Shown: positions 51,924 through 64,000, counted from the stretch's first letter. The stretch is DNA of 64,000 nt from Vanilla planifolia (GCA_023846275.1 CM043875.1:23936593-24000592), one strand, 5' to 3'. Notes: generated from the sequence alone by a model not told the origin. Numbers and translations are program-made.

Positions 51924-53203
51924 TGGCATAGAAGTGTCTAACAATTAGCTCACAAATATACATCCAATAACATCACATCAGTTTCACAAGTCCACAAGTA
52001 AAATTTGTTTGAAATTTTCTTACAAAAATGATTAAAATTGAATTTTTAATTGATTTTGCTACCTGTCACCGTCTATCGTCGTCAACACTTGTTGTCATCT
52101 CTTGAGCCAACCAGTGTGCTCACGTGATCTGAATTAACCCAAAAATAATGTTTGACTTAAGCTCAATATGTGCTGGTTCATTGCTACGTTGACCATAATG
52201 ACACATGATGACCAGCGCCAACCCACTAGTCTTATCAACCTATTTTTTTTCACTCGATCTACACCTCTGAAAAACATGAAACAGATGTACTGAGGACTCC
52301 ACCAACATCGCGTCAATTGTACATAGCTGTTTTGCCACTCTCTGTTTGTGATCATCGTTACCATTGCCAAAACCCATAATCTATTTGGGAACTCCTTAAA
52401 TTAATTAATTTTACAACTTTTTAAGTCAATTTTTATTTAGAATATTTCTTTTGTAATTTATGTTAAATTTTGGAATTCTAAAATATGTCATTTGATATTT
52501 TTAAATATTTTTTTATACTATTAGGTTAGTTAATTATTATTATATATTTAAAATCTTTATAAATAAGGATGATCATTAGGTTGTAAGGAGAAAAAATTAT
52601 GAAATGAATTTTTTTTGTTTGTGTGCTTCCAACTTTATGAATAAAATGAGTTTACATAATCTTCATTAGAGAGATTCTAACTTCTCTTATGAGAGACAAG
52701 AATCAAAGGTGAGAGACCTTTCACTAGGAGAGTCAAAAACTAAATCCCTTGTGAAAGACAAGGATTGAATGAGAGAGACCATCCATTAAAGGAGTCGATA
52801 ACCAAACAAATTCTCACTTTCATCAATATCCACATCATCATTAAGAGATTTAATCTTTCAACAACTTTTATTTTCTAGGTAGTAATCTAAAACTAGAGTT
52901 ACTTTTTTTTTATTAAAGTACTCTACATAAAGTTTATCTTAAATTTTTTATTTTATATGTGTGAAATTAGATATGATTAAAACTATTTTATAGGATTTTA
53001 TACTTAATACTTAAGGTGTTACATCTGCTCAACTTAATAATCCATGTTATATGTTTGGAACATTGATCTTTGAATAGTTTTAAAATACTACACGTCACTA
53101 AATCCTGATTAATGCATAGGTTTTTTTATTTTTTTAATAATTTATTAAATATCTTCAATATTGTAGGCTTAAATTTAAATAATTGTAGAAGTCTAAATCT
53201 ACA
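51924..53203 (+). repeat. 5' LTR of element A
   Basis: Aligns end to end with 55954-57235, and with the inverted LTR at 2918-4172. It contains the paired phrases GAGAGACAAGAATCAAAGG and GAAAGACAAGGATTGAATG near 52690-52775. Confidence 0.85.
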
Positions 53204-53659
53204 TAGTATCAGTATCAAAGCCAAGGTATTTTACTAAAAAATTCTTTTGTTTAGTACATCAACTTTGGTGTTCTATTATTTTTTAATAAAAAAGATTACT
53301 TTTTATTAATTTTTTTTCTAATAATTTTTTTTTCTTTTGCTTGATATATTCACCAAAGAACTATTATGTAGTTTTGGATAAACTTTATCTTTAAATGTGA
53401 TACAAAAGTAGTAATACGACTCCCTATTATCTTTTTTGGGAACCATTTGGTTCAGTTTAGGAGGTGGTTTGGCAAAAGCTACACCCTGATCACTCACTAT
53501 TTTCCTGAAAGTATACCCTATCTCAACTTTGGTGGTCTATAGCTATGGTCGATTTCCTTTCATAAATTTTTATAAAAAAAAGAGAGAAGGTATCCTAAAT
53601 TATTTTCTTTTCTTGATATTTTCTTGTGTGAAAAACTTTTTTATGACTACAAGATCTGA

Positions 53660-54990
53660 TATGTCTTATCAAATGACAAATCAAAGTCAAGAATCAATTT
53701 AAAATCAAAAAATAAAATTTAAACTAAGACCTTATGCTAAAAATATCTCAAATAATTGCTTAACTCATCTAAATGATTAGATAAATTTTCTTAAACTAAC
53801 CACGTGAACCAAATACTTGAAGAAAAAGGGATAATATGAGAAGGTGTCATAATAATTTAAAAGAAAAAAATCTTATGAGACATTAGAACTATAGAAGGCA
53901 TGATTATCTTTCTAAAAAAATCTAACAAAGATATCCATAGAAGAAATCATGATCATAGAAAAAGAAATAAACTTTTTAATAAGTTAGAATAAAATGATGA
54001 TCTAGTTATATCTAATGAAGAGAAAAAACTTAAGAGACATTTAATATAAAACTAGATGTCCTGTCCTAACTTTTGATGATAGTTTTAATCCTAAAAATCA
54101 TATTGACTAACAGACTAATATGGATGATTACTTTTATTGACACTAAATGAGTAATTAACAAAATATCAATTTATTAAGATTAAACTCATTGGTATTGCTC
54201 TTAGGTTTTTTAAAAACTTGGAGCGATAATATGCTAACAATGATGAAGAGGTATCCCAAATTTGGAGAAACCTTAGTGTTAGGTTATACAATATGTTTGT
54301 TCTAATAACCTATAATACCAAATAGGTTTGTTCCAATAACTTATAATACCAAAATATTAGATAAATAGCAAAAGAGTTTTCCAAAATAGTAGATTCAGAG
54401 AAGTATATTAATAAGTTTGAAGATTATAAACTTAGGTGTGATATAGTTGAACCTAGGTGTGTAGTACTCTCCTATTTTCAGGTATGTTTATAGGAATACA
54501 TACTAGTTGTGCTAAACTTAAGAAATATTACTACTTCAGAGAAATTTCATTGCATAAGTAGAAATGTAGAAAAAAAGTAAAGCTTCCTATTTTAAAATAA
54601 ATGACGACCTAGACCGTTTAAAGGCCTGTATTAAAATTTCTCAACCTACTCATACTTGCACTTCATTTATCCCATCCTCCATAGTTTTTAAACCTCCCAA
54701 ACCTATATTATCACCTACTTCTTCACAACCTTCTTTAAGCCAACCCACATAATATGAAATTATCTATTTTAAGTGTCATGAAAGAAGACATATAGCTAAC
54801 TACCCAAAGAGATTCATGACTATGAACCAAGAAAGTGTTAATAAATAAGAAAAGTGAGAGAAAGAAGAAAACATAATACCTGATGAAGAAGTTGAGAAAG
54901 AATTAGAAAACATAAAAAATTTAATGGTTAGGTGCACCCTTATACTCTCACAATTACAAAATGATTGGAGGTGCACTAAAATCATAACAC
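53660..54990 (+). pseudogene. gag remnant of element A
   Basis: Starts near ATGTCTTATC at 53658 and runs through several broken frames. Near 54750-54795 it reads YFKCHERRHIANYPKR, a gag zinc knuckle whose first and last Cys positions are now Tyr. Element B shows the same arrangement near 59280-59320. Confidence 0.65.
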
Positions 54991-55744
54991 CAACATAAAA
55001 ATTAAGGAATAATCATGCAAGATGACCATAACATTTAACAGAGAAGTAAAATTTACTAGTTATTTTTTGAAGACTTTAGGCATTTATCAAGGACCAATAA
55101 AAAAATTTCTTCAACCTATCACCTATAATTGGATGGACAAATGAAAGTAGTAAATCATAGTTTAAAAAATCTTCTTTATAACTGATAGAGGACCAATCTA
55201 AGTTTTGACATAAACTACTATCATGAGCAAAATTTGCATACAATAATCACATGAATTATAATATTGATTTAAGTCTCTTTGAAATTTGTCATGAGCCAAG
55301 GTCTCTCGTTGATCTTATTCCCTTACCAATAGTCTTTCAGACTTCTACCTCTATATTTTGCTTTATTTCTTATAAAATAATATCTAAAAATTAATCTAAG
55401 TAATAAAAGATATGAGAAACTAATAGATGTTCAAAGAAATGTTAAAGAGTTTTATGAAAGAGCTTATGTTATAATTAGAGTTAGATTAAAATAATTTTCA
55501 CTTGAAGCTTACAAAAAATACAAATGCATGAAGCTGGATATTTTAAGAATATTCAAAAACTAGAAACTAATGTGTATGTGTTATATTTGCCAAAAGAGTA
55601 TAAGATTAATACAACTTTTAATATTATGGATTTAATCTCTTATAAGGGACCACATTTAATGTCTAGTGAGCTATTTTAACTTGATTCTCTCGTGTTAATT
55701 GAACTTGTTTCGACCATTACATTAGCCTTGAGATTAAGGATAAT

Positions 55745-55945
55745 GTGGAGAAAATTTTAGATCATAAGATAATTCTAATCGAAGACTATAAACTTAAAAA
55801 AGTTTTAGTTCATTGGAAGGGAAAACGTCCAATCGAGAACTCCTCGCTTACCTATGATGACCTACACCATATCATGCAACACTTGTTAAAATACTATTAT
55901 ACTCATCACCCTAATACCATCGAGCTAAGTTCTCTATCACATTGA
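55745..55945 (+). pseudogene. chromodomain-like C-terminal end of element A polyprotein
   Basis: This 66-codon open stretch contains EKILDHKIILIEDYKLKK, then VLVHWKGKRP and YDDL. It resembles the (L)V-W-G core of chromodomains at the integrase C terminus of chromoviruses, a Ty3/gypsy branch. A stop occurs just before the 3' LTR. Element B has a broken copy at about 62695-62880. The chromodomain call rests on spacing and a few residues only. Confidence 0.5.
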
Positions 55946-55953
55946 GAGGATGA

Positions 55954-57235
55954 TGTAGAAGTGTCTAATAATAGCTCACAAAAATACATTTGCTGGTATC
56001 ACATCAGTTCCACAGTCTATTAGTACAAAATTCGATTGAAAATTATTTTAGAATGCTTAAAATTGAATTTTTTTATTGATTTTGTTGCCTATCATCGTCC
56101 ATCATCATCTGTGTAACTTTTAGCACCTATTGTCACCACCCAAGTTGACATGCACACCCGCACGACAGAATTGACTTGAAAACACTGTTTGACTTGTGCT
56201 CGACCCTGCCAACTCATTACTGTGTTGACACATGACAACCAAAGCCAACCCACCAATTTGACTGACCCGTTCTGTTCTATTCAGCCTGTGCCTACCTAAA
56301 ACCCAAAATAGACATGTCAAGACCTCCACCCACACCATGTCGATTATGATATGCCATTTCATTGCCCATCGTTTGTCAGCCACTGTTATCGCCCCGTAAG
56401 ACTCACAATATGTTTGACAAATACTTAAGTTAATTAATTTTAAAGCTTTTTTAAGTCAATTTTTATTCAAAATACTTCTTTATAATTTATGTTAATATTT
56501 GGAGTTTTAAAATTTTTATAAAATTCAAAAATATGTCATTTTGTATTTTTAAGTTAGTCAATTATTATTATACCCTTGTGGTCTTTATAAATAAAGATAC
56601 TTATTAGTTTTTAAAGAGAAAAAAAATTTGGAATGAATTTTTTTATTTGTGTTCCTACCTTTATGAAGAAATTGTGCATACCGAACTCTAGTAGGAAATA
56701 TTCTGGCTTCCTTATGAGAAATAACGATCAAAAGTAAGAGACCTTTTACCTAGAGAGTAGGTAACCAAATCCCTTGTGAGAGACAATGATCGAAGGTCAA
56801 AAGCCTTCCATCGGGACAGTCAATAACTAAAAATGCTCTCGTTTCCATCAACATCCACATTATTATTAAAAGTTTTAATATTTTAAGAATTTTTATTTTC
56901 TAGGTAATAATCTAAAGTTAAAATTATTCTTTTTTAATAAAGTACTCCATATAGAGTTTACCTTAAATTTTTTATTTTATGTGTGAAATTGGATATGACA
57001 AAAACTACTTTGTAAGATTTTATATTTAATACTTAAGATGTTACCACTTACTCAACTTAATAATTCATGTTATAGGTTTGGAATACCAATATTTAAATAA
57101 TTTTAAAATATCACACATGTCACCTAATTTTGATTAGTGCATAATATTTTTTAATATTATCTAATAATATATTTAGCATCTCAAGTATCGTAGGCTCCAA
57201 TTTAGACCCTTATAAAAGTCTAAATCTGCTCTACA
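55954..57235 (+). repeat. 3' LTR of element A
   Basis: The partner of 51924-53203. The two copies differ by many substitutions and small indels, so the insertion is not recent. Target-site duplications could not be identified. Confidence 0.85.
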
Positions 57236-58984
57236 TCATAACTCCAACTCAATTTTTTACAAGATGAAATTGAACTTGAGCTTTCATAAATGTCAGACCC
57301 CTAACCAAAAGGAAAAAAAGAAAATTATAATAAGAAATAATTTTTTAATAAAAAATATTAATTTTTTAATACCTGTTAATAAATATAAAAAATCATAAAG
57401 AGTTTAAAATTATGAATTGAAATGAGAAAATGAATGCTTAAAAAAATTAGGCTCAGCTTGAAGAATTTCGAGTTTTGAGTGATCGTAAATTGTGGGTACT
57501 ATGATGAGAAATTTATACTAATAGAATATGATACAACCTTTATTTGAGATGTTAAAATCTTTTTTACACTTATTAGTCCTTGAATTCAAAATAGTTAGAT
57601 ATTTATAAAAAAAAACTTTTGGTTAACCATTAGAAAGTTAAGGAAAAGTTATTTCAAAAACTACTACCAAACTACTTAAAAAGCTTTTACAAATGTCTTT
57701 AATAATTCTTCAAAAATCACAAACTACAACACATATAATGGCTAGTTAATTAGTCGTTAGGTGTGCTCAGCTAGAGTTGTTGGATCTAATGATATAAAAA
57801 GGATGAGTTATGGATGATCCGATCAAGATGGATTTGATCTTGGCCATTTGATCACATCAGATGAGATCTGGATCATTCGATTAATCAACAGTAAAATAAA
57901 AAAATGATCTTAGTATTAGGATTAAATCAAATAATTTTGATTCACATGATTTAAGAGTAGATTTTTCTTAAGGAAACACTTAAAGCCATTTGATAAAGTT
58001 AAACGAGATCATGGTTGTTAGATGTTGTGCAAGGATCAATCACTTATAGTAGATAAAACAATTATCTTTCGATCAAAGATCAGATGTGAGGGATATCACA
58101 CCTTTAGAAACTCAAATATTAGATGCGATCATTGTTGTACAATCATGAAAATGCATGATTAGACCATGGTAATTCAGCATGCATTAAGATTGATGAGGTG
58201 GATGAATATTGCCCCATATTATAGAATAAAGACAATTTTTTCTCTTTATATTAACTATTTTGCACCTTCATATCGAGCCAAAATGGGGCTGGCTCCTCCA
58301 TTCTACGCTCAGGATTTCACCACCTAATTCATTTGTATACTTATAAGATTAAAAATTGTATTTTGAGTATTGAGCTACCCTTAAAACACCATATGCCTTA
58401 TGCCAACAGTGCTGTAGACTACACCCAGACTAAGATCAGGCCTCGATTCGAAAGCATTGCACTTGAGCACATGCTTGGGATGTGGCTAAAGATAATTTTT
58501 TTTCTTTTTTTGAATAAATGTACATGCTTAAGATGTGTATAAAGATAAATTTTATGATAATTATTTTTTTATTTAATCAAGATTTAATAATTAACTTAAC
58601 ATAGAATTTGATAAACATACATAAGTAAGATTTAGCTAAGAAAATGATCGAGGGTTTAAAAAATGAAATTTTAGTTATTTTCTAAATCAAGGAGATGATT
58701 AAATAATTAAATTCATGAATAGGATTTGAAATTGATACTAAAGAAAAGTTTCTTATAATCAAGCTAACATTTTATTTCATAACAAAAAGAAAACTTTTCA
58801 AATTTAAAGTACATGTCGTTAATCATTGAAACTTGCTGAATACTCAAAAGTACTTTGAAGATCACTAATTCATCATCTTAAAAAATATATGATTTATTCA
58901 TTATAAATAAACTCTTTTTTTATCAAATAAGTATTTTAGAATAAAATACTAAATATTTAAGGCTTAACTTATCAAACACAAGAT
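57236..58984. other. unassigned inserted DNA between element A and the right part of element B
   Basis: Belongs to the 7.4-kb block that splits element B, but not to element A. It may be the rest of the element whose left edge is at 51549-51923. A GC-richer patch at 57770-58480 includes GATC-rich words (GATCCGATCAAGATGG near 57815). The frame at 58333-58542 has no recognisable domain. Confidence 0.4.
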
Positions 58985-59519
58985 GACTTAACATATATAT
59001 ACTAAGCTTAACTCGAGAAATATTATTATCTTAGAGAAAATATATCATATAAATAGAAATATGAAAAAACTTAGAATCTCTTATTTTAAGAGAAATAATC
59101 AACCAACCCTACTAAAGACTTACACCACCATTTTGTAACCCACTCATACTTGCATTTCATCTACCCCCTCTATCAAAGTTTTTAAATTTTCTAAACCCAT
59201 ATTATCATCCACTTTTTCACACCCTTCTTTAAGTCGACCCATTAAGTTTTAAATCACCCAATCTAAATCACCTATTTTAAGTGCCATGAAAAAAGATATG
59301 CAGTTATTAATTATCCAAAGAGTGCCATAACTATGAACTTAGATAATGATAATGAATAAGAAGAGTCTAAGGAAGAAGAAAACATAATATATGATGAGAA
59401 AACTAAGTAATAATTATAAAATATAAAAAATTTCAATGGTTAGATATATTCTTACAACCCTATTACTACAAGATGATTAAAATGTATTAATATCTTTGAC
59501 ACTAATATAAAAATTAAAG

Positions 59520-59870
59520 AATAATCATGTATAATGATCATAGATAATAATAGATGCATCAATACAATATATCTTATGACTACTAAGCAAATTGGAGTTT
59601 CTCTATTAGAACACCTTAAACCCCGATTTTATATCATGAATAGATAAAACCTTTACATCTATTAAGTAATGATGTTATGTACCCTTGAAATAGGGTAAGT
59701 ATAATGATGAGATTTTATGCGATATCATACCTATGCAAGTAGGTCGTCTTATATTTGAAAAACTATGACTTTTGATAGGGACATGCTTTTAAAGGTAAGA
59801 TTAACATGTGTTTTTTGTTCATAAAAGAAAGATTATCACATTACATTTTACCCTACTTAATAAGAGATTT
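59520..59870 (+). pseudogene. protease remnant of element B
   Basis: Broken frames resemble the Ty3/gypsy retropepsin end, with a degenerate remnant of the CLVPLE-type stretch near 59680 and an L-x-R-D-type stretch near 59775. The active-site D-S/T-G is not intact. Placed mainly by its position between gag and RT. Confidence 0.45.
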
Positions 59871-60149
59871 TAAGCACTTAAACCTAAATTATCTATAAAA
59901 AATTCTAAGCATATGGCCTAAGAAAAAGAAAAGACAAAAAAATTTAAGCATGATCATACTATCTTAGGTTAGAAAGACCCTTGATTAAGGATAATTTGGT
60001 TTCTTATAATTAATGAGTTAGCTACCACATTACAAGATCCATCACTTATTATAGTGGGGTTATTAGATAAACTTTTTGATATTTTTTAAATGATTTATCT
60101 AACACTCTTCCTCATATATAAGACATATAACACATGATCGATTTAGTTC

Positions 60150-60850
60150 CCAAGGTGAGCCTACCTAATCTTCTCCACTATAAGTTAAATCTAAAAGCTT
60201 ATATTGAGCTAGATCATTTTGTGGGAGACCTACTTAAAAAGAGATTTATTTGAGATTGTATTAGTCCCTATGATGTCCATATACTTTTAGCACCCAAAAA
60301 GGATGGAATGTGGAGAATGTGCGTTGATAGTCGAGCGATTAACAAAATCATAATAAAATATAAGTTTTGTATTTCCTATTTAGATGATCTCATAGATCAG
60401 ATGTTAGGTGCCACCATATTTTTTAAGATAGACTTAAAAATTGGGTACTACTAATTAAAGATTAGGATGAGAGATGAATGGAAGATAGTATTTAAGATGA
60501 AAGATGATTTATATGAATGGTTAGTGAGATAATTTAGGTTATCAAATACACTAATTACATTCATAAGATTGATGACCCAAGTTTTAAAATTGTACTCAGG
60601 ATGATTTATCATAGTTTGTTTTGATGATACTTTGGATTATAATAAGTTTATTAATGATCACCAAATTATGTACAAATTATGTTACAATCTTAAAAAAGAA
60701 CATTTATTTTTCAATTTAAACAAATATGAATTCTTCAGGACCAAGGTTACCTTGTTAAGGTGTATAGTTTTTCTAAAAGGTTGTCTATTAACCCTAACAA
60801 AGTCAAGGTAATTATGGAGTGGACTATTCCAAAAATAATTCATGATATTA
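60150..60850 (+). pseudogene. reverse transcriptase remnant of element B
   Basis: Readable pieces in RT order are SPYDVHILLAPKKDGMWRMC, VDSRAINKI, ATIFFKIDLKIGYY, DEWKIVFKMKD, LYEWLV and a FDD catalytic-type box at about 60620. Later, IMEWTIPK and IRSFHGVVTFY match the end of Ty3/gypsy RT. Several in-frame stops and shifts separate them, so it cannot be functional. Confidence 0.85.
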
Positions 60851-60879
60851 GAAGCTTCCATGGTGTGGTCACCTTCTAT

Positions 60880-61400
60880 TGATAATTTATTTTAGACTTC
60901 AATAATATGATCACACTGCTTATTGATTTTTCTAAGTCTGATAAATTTACTTGGACCAAATATTTAGACCTAGCTTTTGAAAAGTTGAAAAAGGTTATGA
61001 CTAAGAGACTAATTCTAAAACTACCTAATTTTTTTACTACTTTTGTGGTTGCATGCGATGCATTAGGAGTAGGGATAATCGTGTCCTTAGTTAAGGTAAA
61101 TATTTAATTACCTTCTTTAGTAAGAAACTCAATGATGTTGGAAAAAATATTTTATATATGAAAAAAAAGCTATATGCCGTAGTTCATTCTTTAAGGCATT
61201 AAAGATATTACTTGTTGTCTAAAGAATTTGTCTTATACTTTGACCACGAGATGCTTATGTCCTTAAATACCCAAAAGACCTTAGCCATGGGCATGCCAAA
61301 TGGTTTGAGTACATCTAGGAGTATACATTCCTTATTAAACACAAGTATAACTTAAAAAATAAAGTAACTGATGCACTTAGTCAACGTACTCACCTATTGA
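60880..61400 (+). pseudogene. RNase H remnant of element B
   Basis: An open piece at 60907-61107 contains KFTWTKYLDLAFEKLKK and VVACDALGVGI, the first acidic motif region of gypsy RNase H. After a shift come FFSKKLND, YAVVHSLRH, YYLLSKEFVLYFDHE and, near 61290-61370, HAKWFEY and YTFLIKHKY. Stops interrupt it. Confidence 0.85.
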
Positions 61401-61479
61401 CCATTTTGTTTGTGAAGGTCCCAAATTTTGACTAAATTAAAACTTATATTTTGACTATTCTTACTTTGAGTCAATTTAT

Positions 61480-62130
61480 TAAAAAAATCAAATGAACTTC
61501 AAACCTTGTATTAGAGATTTTAGCTTAAAAGATGCATACTTATATAAGAACAATAGAGTATGTATCCCAAATTCATCACTTAGAGATTTTTTTAGTTTTG
61601 AAAATATACATTGGAGGATTATCTGGTCATTTGAGATCGTTAAGACCCTCAGAGAGATTTTATTGACTAAAATGACATGTCATATTGCATCTATTATAGC
61701 ATAATATTACATATCCATAACTAAGAAATATCCAAATATATGCCAAGGATCTTACATTCTAATATCTATACTTGAAAAGCCATGAAAGCACATAAGTATT
61801 AATCTTATACTTAGATTACCTAAGATCTCATAGAGGTATGACTCTCTCTTGTTGGTCGTTCACTATTTATCTAGAAGGGCTCATTTTATCTCTTGTTGTA
61901 AGACCACATATGCTACCTATGTAGCCAAGATTGTTTTAATTAAATAGTTAAATTGTATAATATTCTAATGATTTACTAATTATTTTTAAAAGACTTTATG
62001 TCATTTACTAGGAACCAAGCTAAAATTTTCTTTAACCTACCACCCTTAAATGAATGGACAAATAGAATTAATAATCATAGTTTAGGAAAATTTTTTTCAC
62101 AGCTTGTAGGGGAACAATCTAAATATTGAG
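61480..62130 (+). pseudogene. integrase remnant of element B
   Basis: Recognisable pieces are NNRVCIPNSSLRD (start of the integrase region), SLLLVVHYLSRRAHFISC with KTTYATYVAKI (core region near 61850-61930), and near 62015-62085 KLKFSLTYHP followed by MNGQIELINHSLG, which matches the final catalytic-Glu block. The zinc-binding HHCC motif is not intact, and a deletion is apparent between 61950 and 62000. Confidence 0.8.
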
Positions 62131-62903
62131 ATCAACAATCTAAGTAATGAAATAGTTAAATTATATACAATAATTTTGTGAATCATAGTATTGGTCTAAG
62201 TCTTTTCAAAATTTATCATAGTAATAAGCTTAGGTCTTTCATTAATCTTATTCTTTTAGTAGTGGATTTTTGTAGTTCAACTTTTGTTTCTTTTTTTGCT
62301 TCTCATATCTCTTCATTACATAAAATAATATCTAAAAAAATTAATAAAAGTAATAAAGATACAAGAAACTAGCAGATTCTTATAAAAAGGTAGAGAATTT
62401 CATAAAGGAGACTATATTATAATTAGAGTTAAGTTAGAACGGTTCCTTCTTAGAGCTTACAAGAAATTTTAAGCACATGGAGTTGGACCTTCTATGATTA
62501 TTCAAAAATAGGAACTAATACATATCTATTAGATTTTTTTAGAAAAGTATAAGATAAATACATCCTTTAATGTTAAGGATTTAATCTCGTACATGTTGCT
62601 ACGTCTAATACCTAGTGAGCCATTTGAGCTTGTTTCTCTCACATTGAGTGAACTTGTTTATAACAATGCATTAGATCTAAGAGTAAGTAAAGATAGTGTG
62701 GAGAAAATTTTAGATCATGAGATAATTTTAACCAAGGATTATATACTTAAAACATCTTTAGTTCATTGATAGAGCAAGCCTCTGATCGAGAACTCTTAGC
62801 TTACCTATGATGACCTATATAATATTGCACCACACCTGTTGGAGCACTTTTGTACCCATCATCATGATACCATTGAGCCAAGGTCTCTCTCACCTAGGGA
62901 GGA

Positions 62904-63700
62904 TGACAGAGAAGAATCTTGTGTTAGTTCACAAACACACATCTATTCCTATCACACCAAATTTATTCAAACTCGAAGCAATTTTCGAGCCAAATAAGTG
63001 TTATATTTTTCATACAAATATCTCTATTATTTTTGCTCTATTTATCCAAACATATTTTATAATAAAATATTTCATCATTGACATTAATTTATGTGCATGG
63101 TTCATCCACTATTATTAGTTGTCTATCATCATCTGGTCGTCTACTACTCTTGATCATTGTTGCCTAGTTACCCAACATCACTTGGTCACCTACCATCACT
63201 AAGCTTCTTGTTGCTCCCTGATTGCCTACCATCATGTGGCAACCAGTAAACTACCACCCTCCAGAAATCGTCAACCTTCATCACTCATCTTGTCTAATAC
63301 TAGCATCTTAGTCGCATTGTCATTGATGTTTGATCATCATGTTGCATGATGACATAATTTTTCATGTCATAATTTTTTAATATATTTTTATAATATTTAA
63401 TGTATTGACCTACTTGGAGTTAATGTCATTGAATTCTAAAGATTATTTTAAATTCTTAAGTGATTTAACTCTAAAATTATCTTTCATCTTTTCTATATTT
63501 TTAATATTTCCAAGTAAGTATTTTTTTCCTTTTTTGTTTTTCCATACATAAAGCTCTCTTTTATCTATAAATAATAAAGGCTCTTTTATTGTAATATAGT
63601 TATTGATTAATAAAATTTCTCTTATTTATGTGCTTCCACATTTGTGAGTAAATGGTGTATACCCAACTCTAGTTGGAAAGATTCTAATTTTACTTATAAA
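62904..63700 (+). repeat. 3' LTR of element B, truncated
   Basis: Follows the 5' LTR of B (48770 onward) through CACATTTGTGAG and the CCAACTCTAGTTGGA block near 63660. It then stops, where an element-A-type LTR begins. About 0.7 kb of the LTR end is missing or displaced beyond the window. Confidence 0.75.
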
Positions 63701-64000
63701 CATAAAAGCATATAACATTAGCTCACAAACACACATTTATTAGTGTCACATTAGTTCCATAAGTCTATTGGTGCAAAATTATATTATAAATTGCCTAAAA
63801 ATTTCTTAAAATTAAATTTTAATTAACCTGTCGCTATCTGTTGCCATCGGCACATGTTGTCGTCACTTGATCTAACCTAAGTGCCAACATGATCAGAATC
63901 GACCACGGAACACTGTTTGGCATCTGTTAGGCAAACGCCGATTTGTTACCACTCTAATTCGTGACGACCTGTGCTAATTTGCCAGTCTCATCGATCAATT
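63700..64000 (+). mobile_element. start of a further element-A-type LTR, runs off the right edge
   Basis: CATTAGCTCACAAACACACATTTATTAGTGTCAC (positions 63718-63751), then TTAGTTCCATAAGTCTATTGG, then the GC-richer block from 63830 follow the start of the element A LTRs (51940-52220, 55975-56260) in order. It is either a solo LTR or the 5' end of another copy inserted into B's 3' LTR. Confidence 0.75.

Larger units (their letters stand above)
51924..57235 (+). mobile_element. Ty3/gypsy element A, both LTRs present, protease-RT-RNase H region deleted
   Basis: LTRs of about 1.28 kb lie at 51924-53203 and 55954-57235. Both begin T-G...AGAAGTGTCTAA and end AAGTCTAAATCT...CTACA. A primer-binding site close to the initiator-Met tRNA type, TAGTATCAG, follows the 5' LTR at once (53204-53212). 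A purine-rich GAGAGGATGA precedes the 3' LTR. The 2.75-kb internal region holds gag (from about 53660, with a degenerate zinc knuckle near 54765) and then jumps from the protease start (about 55030) to the integrase C-terminal part (55060-55260) and a chromodomain-like tail. Element B supplies the missing order, so about 2.4 kb has been deleted. Non-autonomous. Confidence 0.85.
58985..63700 (+). mobile_element. Ty3/gypsy element B, right part: gag end, pol remnants and truncated 3' LTR
   Basis: Resumes element B in step with element A position 54500 (ATACTAAGCTTAA / CTAGTTGTGCTAAAC). In order: gag C-terminal part with zinc-knuckle relic (58985-59360), protease (about 59520-59870), reverse transcriptase (60150-60850), RNase H (60880-61400), integrase (61480-62130), chromodomain-like tail (62690-62880), a purine-rich GGGAGGATGA and the 3' LTR from 62904. 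The domain order protease-RT-RNase H-integrase is that of Ty3/gypsy elements. The coding region is broken many times. Confidence 0.85.

Noticed and set aside
52134..52370. Minus-strand frame of 78 codons, and its counterpart at 56120-56383
   Set aside because: Both fall at the same place in the two LTRs of element A, so they are LTR sequence rather than genes.
1..64000. CRISPR arrays, operons, prophage or organelle insertions
   Set aside because: No regularly spaced repeats with unique spacers, no bacterial-type gene packing and no plastid or mitochondrial gene sequence were seen.

Overview
The window is nuclear DNA from a flowering plant. It holds spliceosomal genes with GT-AG introns, a plant-type PIKfyve/FAB1 lipid kinase, a plant MSH6 amino terminus carrying a Tudor domain, and very AT-rich intergenic DNA full of decayed retroelements. 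I cannot name the species; a monocot is possible but not shown. There is no prokaryotic, organellar or CRISPR content, and I found no convincing undescribed molecular system. The gene models were built by hand by joining exons across GT-AG introns and checking reading phase at every junction.

Layout. (1) 1-1206, minus: the first two coding exons of the mismatch-repair gene MSH6, running off the left edge, with two plant E2F-consensus sites just upstream of its ATG. (2) 1.5-13.6 kb: gene-free and AT-rich, with an inverted Ty3/gypsy LTR (about 2.92-4.17 kb), a small LTR-like pair around a gag-like remnant (6.6-8.45 kb) and several pairs of diverged repeats. (3) 13723-20017, plus: a complete 11-exon gene for a 397-residue RCC1-repeat protein. 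(4) 20782-42131, minus, tail-to-tail with the RCC1 gene: a complete FAB1 gene with 11 coding exons and 1799 residues. Its introns contain a LINE reverse-transcriptase remnant, a tRNA-derived SINE-like sequence and a second LTR-like pair around a gag zinc-knuckle remnant. One intron is 7.5 kb. (5) 43.2-48.8 kb: AT-rich, with long microsatellites and the second copy of a 1.2-kb dispersed repeat. (6) 48.8-64 kb: nested Ty3/gypsy retroelements. An older element (B) is split by a 7.4-kb insertion that includes a related, internally deleted element (A). A further A-type LTR abuts B's truncated 3' LTR and runs off the right edge.

The three genes have housekeeping-type roles (DNA mismatch repair, an RCC1-family protein of unproven function, PI(3,5)P2 synthesis) and show no sign of acting together. 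The interest of the window lies in its repeat architecture and in how much intron growth FAB1 tolerates. All retroelement coding regions are broken by stops, frameshifts or deletions and are described only as remnants.
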